From an uncultured Muribaculaceae bacterium (GTDB taxonomy: Bacteria; Bacteroidota; Bacteroidia; Bacteroidales; Muribaculaceae): a DNA stretch of 64,000 nucleotides. Under the pieces are notes generated by a model. That model had not been told where the DNA came from. It saw only the letters and a program-made list of their open reading frames with translations, and searched no databases. The first letter of the stretch is position 1, and each line of letters begins with the position of its first letter. The stretch spans positions 1-64,000 of the forward strand of contig CAJUDL010000014.1 in the NCBI GenBank assembly GCA_910585285.1, read 5' to 3'. Positions 62,255 to 64,000 of this stretch are shown in pieces. Both the position numbers and the translations under genes were made by a program.

Positions 62255-62286
62255 ATCCCCATTCAGCCCCATTTAGCCCCATTTTT
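62247..62286. repeat. Tandem decamer repeat (CCCCATTTAG type)
   Basis: Four 10-base units (CCCCATAAAT, CCCCATTCAG, CCCCATTTAG, CCCCATTTTT) lie between the AI-2E-type gene and the DUF308 gene. The stop codon of the first gene (62252-62254) falls inside the first unit. Confidence 0.9.
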
Positions 62287-62300
62287 AAACACAAAAACAT

Positions 62301-62870
62301 ATGGAAAAATTCACATTCAAAGGAGGAATCACCCGTTACTGGTGGATGCCCTTGATCACCGGGCTCCTCTCAATCGCAATCGGAATCTGGTGCCTTTGTA
62401 GCCCGGATTCATCACTGCCCGTGCTCGCTTATGTTTTCGCAGCGGTAGTAATCGTGGCAGGTGTAGTCAACATCGCTTTTGCCATTGCCAACTCGCAGAT
62501 AATGCCGGGATGGGGATGGTCGCTTGCTCTCGGCTTGATCGAGATCATTGTGGGAATATGGCTATACACCCTTCCTGAAGAGATGCTGATTATCACTTTT
62601 ATCTACACAATTGGTGTCTATCTCATTTTCATCACGATCAATGCCATTTGTGAATCATGCATGCTTTACACCTACTCTTCAGGCATGACGGGCTGGCTCC
62701 TCGCCCTGCTTCTGATCACACTGGCGTTTTCTGTTATTTTCCTTGCAGGTCCGATCGTAGAAGGCGTTGCCGTTTGGTTATATATCGGCATCTCTTTCAT
62801 AACCTTCGGATGCTACAGGATTGCATTGGCAGCCAAACTAAGGAAGCTCAACCATGAAGTCCGATTCTGA
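62301..62870 (+). CDS. DUF308 / HdeD-like membrane protein
   Basis: A 189-residue protein with six short membrane helices in three pairs, starting near YWWMPLITGLLSIAIGIWCL and continuing with GLIEIIVGIWLYTLPEEM and LLITLAFSVIFLAGPIVEG. It fits the HdeD/DUF308 family; E. coli HdeD is linked to acid resistance at high density. The role here is unknown. An acid-stress role would fit with urease but is only inference. Confidence 0.85.
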   Translation: MEKFTFKGGITRYWWMPLITGLLSIAIGIWCLCSPDSSLPVLAYVFAAVVIVAGVVNIAFAIANSQIMPGWGWSLALGLIEIIVGIWLYTLPEEMLIITFIYTIGVYLIFITINAICESCMLYTYSSGMTGWLLALLLITLAFSVIFLAGPIVEGVAVWLYIGISFITFGCYRIALAAKLRKLNHEVRF

Positions 62871-62887
62871 CACATTACTTCAAAACT

Positions 62888-62934
62888 TCAAAACGAAATA
62901 AAGCCGCCCTTTGGGCGGCTTTATTTCGTTTTGA
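62888..62934. terminator. Bidirectional intrinsic terminator
   Basis: A 22-bp perfect stem (62888-62909 with 62913-62934) with a TTT loop. A-rich and T-rich outer parts serve both the DUF308 gene (ends 62870) and the convergent UDP-glucose dehydrogenase gene (ends 62951). Confidence 0.92.
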
Positions 62935-62950
62935 TATATATCCAAAGTTA

Positions 62951-64000
62951 TTAATCTCTTCTGAAAATATCGCGAGTATAAACCTTTTCCGCCACATCGT
63001 CAAGACAGGCATCATATCGGTTGGCAAGTATTGACTGAGACATCTCCTTGAATTTGTCAAGATCATTCACCACAAGACTTCCGAAAAATGTTGTGCCGTC
63101 TTCAAGAGTGGGCTCATAAATAATCACGGTTGCACCCTTCGCCTTGATACGCTTCATCACTCCCTGAATCGACGACTGACGGAAGTTATCGGAATTAGAT
63201 TTCATTGTGAGACGATACACCCCTATCACACATGGTTTCTCGGGCGCCATCCCATATGTATTGGAGGTTGTGTAATCATAATATCCTGCCATGCGGAGCA
63301 CCTGATCCGCTATGAAATCTTTACGCGTGCGATTACTCTCCACAATCGCTGTCATCATGTTCTGAGGCACCTCCGCATAGTTCGCAAGCAGCTGTTTTGT
63401 GTCTTTGGGGAGGCAATAACCACCATAACCGAAAGATGGATTGTTATAATGCGAACCGATGCGAGGATCCAGCCCAACACCCCTTATGATAGCCTGGGAA
63501 TCGAGACCTTTTACTTCGGCATAGGTGTCAAGTTCATTGAAATAGCTCACACGCAATGCCAAATAGGTATTAGCGAAAAGTTTTACTGCCTCAGCCTCTT
63601 TCAGACCCATATAAAGAGTGTCGATATCAGGTTTGAGAGCTCCCTGCTGCAGAAGTGAAACAAATATGCGTGCCGCTTCATCAAGAGATGGGATATCGGC
63701 AACAGCTTCAATCGCTGCATTCTCTTCAATGAAACGTTTATCTTCGATAAGTTTGGGAATGCCGGCAATAATTCTTGATGGATAAAGGTTGTCGTAGAGA
63801 GCCTTCGATTCACGAAGGAATTCAGGGAAGAAAAGAAGATTGAATTTCTTCACCCCTTTGGCTGCATATTTCACATAAAGCGAACGACAATAACCCACCG
63901 GGATTGTAGACTTTATCACCATCACGGCATCCGGATTAACCGAAAGCACCAGATCAATTACATCCTCAATATGATGAGTGTCAAAATAGTTGGTATGTGG
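62951..64000 (-). CDS. ugd: UDP-glucose 6-dehydrogenase, N-terminus beyond window
   Basis: Oxidises UDP-glucose to UDP-glucuronate for capsule or polysaccharide synthesis. The frame is open to the edge at 64000, so the first ~70 residues with the Rossmann GxGxxG are missing. Visible are PHTNYFDTHHIEDVIDLVLS, VIKSTIPVGY, FFPEFLRESKALYDNLYPSRI, the catalytic Cys loop FGYGGYCLPKDTKQLLANY and the C-terminal UDP-sugar domain. The pattern matches the HasB-like class. A GTG at 63949 is not the start. Confidence 0.93.
   Translation of the reverse strand, partial: PHTNYFDTHHIEDVIDLVLSVNPDAVMVIKSTIPVGYCRSLYVKYAAKGVKKFNLLFFPEFLRESKALYDNLYPSRIIAGIPKLIEDKRFIEENAAIEAVADIPSLDEAARIFVSLLQQGALKPDIDTLYMGLKEAEAVKLFANTYLALRVSYFNELDTYAEVKGLDSQAIIRGVGLDPRIGSHYNNPSFGYGGYCLPKDTKQLLANYAEVPQNMMTAIVESNRTRKDFIADQVLRMAGYYDYTTSNTYGMAPEKPCVIGVYRLTMKSNSDNFRQSSIQGVMKRIKAKGATVIIYEPTLEDGTTFFGSLVVNDLDKFKEMSQSILANRYDACLDDVAEKVYTRDIFRRD

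Overview
The window looks like chromosomal DNA of a gut-type member of the Bacteroidales. The order is supported by promoters of the Bacteroidota form TTTG-N19/21-TAnnTTTG, TonB-dependent receptors with an N-terminal carboxypeptidase-like domain, GLPGLI, DUF4290 and DUF805 proteins, a Rho factor with a very long charged insertion, a split glycine decarboxylase and a rubredoxin-first rubrerythrin. A complete urease operon would fit the family Muribaculaceae, but that placement is inference. No rRNA, tRNA or CRISPR array was seen.

Layout. 1-305: the edge of an insertion sequence and a perfect 33-bp inverted repeat. 306-5581: minus-strand unit rho, aroC, radical SAM protein, TlpA-like protein. 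5605-13833: tilS facing rubrerythrin, then ruvX, def, ettA and a large exported CHAT/TPR protein. 13887-18484: minus-strand envelope unit DUF4290, murA, rimM, small acidic protein, OmpA-like protein, ddh. 18496-25249: tsaB, an FAD protein, a HAD phosphatase, rarA, carbonic anhydrase, a GIY-YIG protein and a WYL regulator. 25259-31115: urease ureABC-EFGD, with an intrinsic terminator between structural and accessory genes. 31285-34344: a flippase-like membrane protein, a small membrane protein and an acyl-CoA synthetase. 34541-40372: glycine cleavage operon gcvT-gcvH-gcvPA-gcvPB-lpd. 40381-45488: porin, RNA methyltransferase, LolE-like permease, then an ECF sigma factor with a membrane partner and a secreted protein. 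45851-53276: outer-membrane locus with two TonB-type receptors, a GLPGLI protein and a membrane-spanning lipoprotein that ends in a helix-turn-helix. 53392-57812: DUF805, Dus, DMT, flavodiiron protein, uracil-DNA-glycosylase-like protein and DedA. 57813-64000: XRE regulator beside an AT-rich region with many TTTGCA motifs, a GNAT enzyme, a 56-residue His-rich protein, an AI-2E-type transporter, a DUF308 protein and a 5'-truncated UDP-glucose dehydrogenase.

The genes themselves are mostly ordinary. The unexpected structure lies between them. At least seven loci carry tandem heptanucleotide repeats, with related octamer and decamer tracts elsewhere. Several fill the gap between two co-directional genes exactly from stop to start, and some overlap the final codons of the upstream gene. 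Two other dispersed repeat families, a MITE-like element in a 5' leader and a large structured inverted repeat add to this. Rubrerythrin and the flavodiiron protein suggest an anaerobe that copes with oxygen and peroxide. Urease would supply ammonium from host urea.
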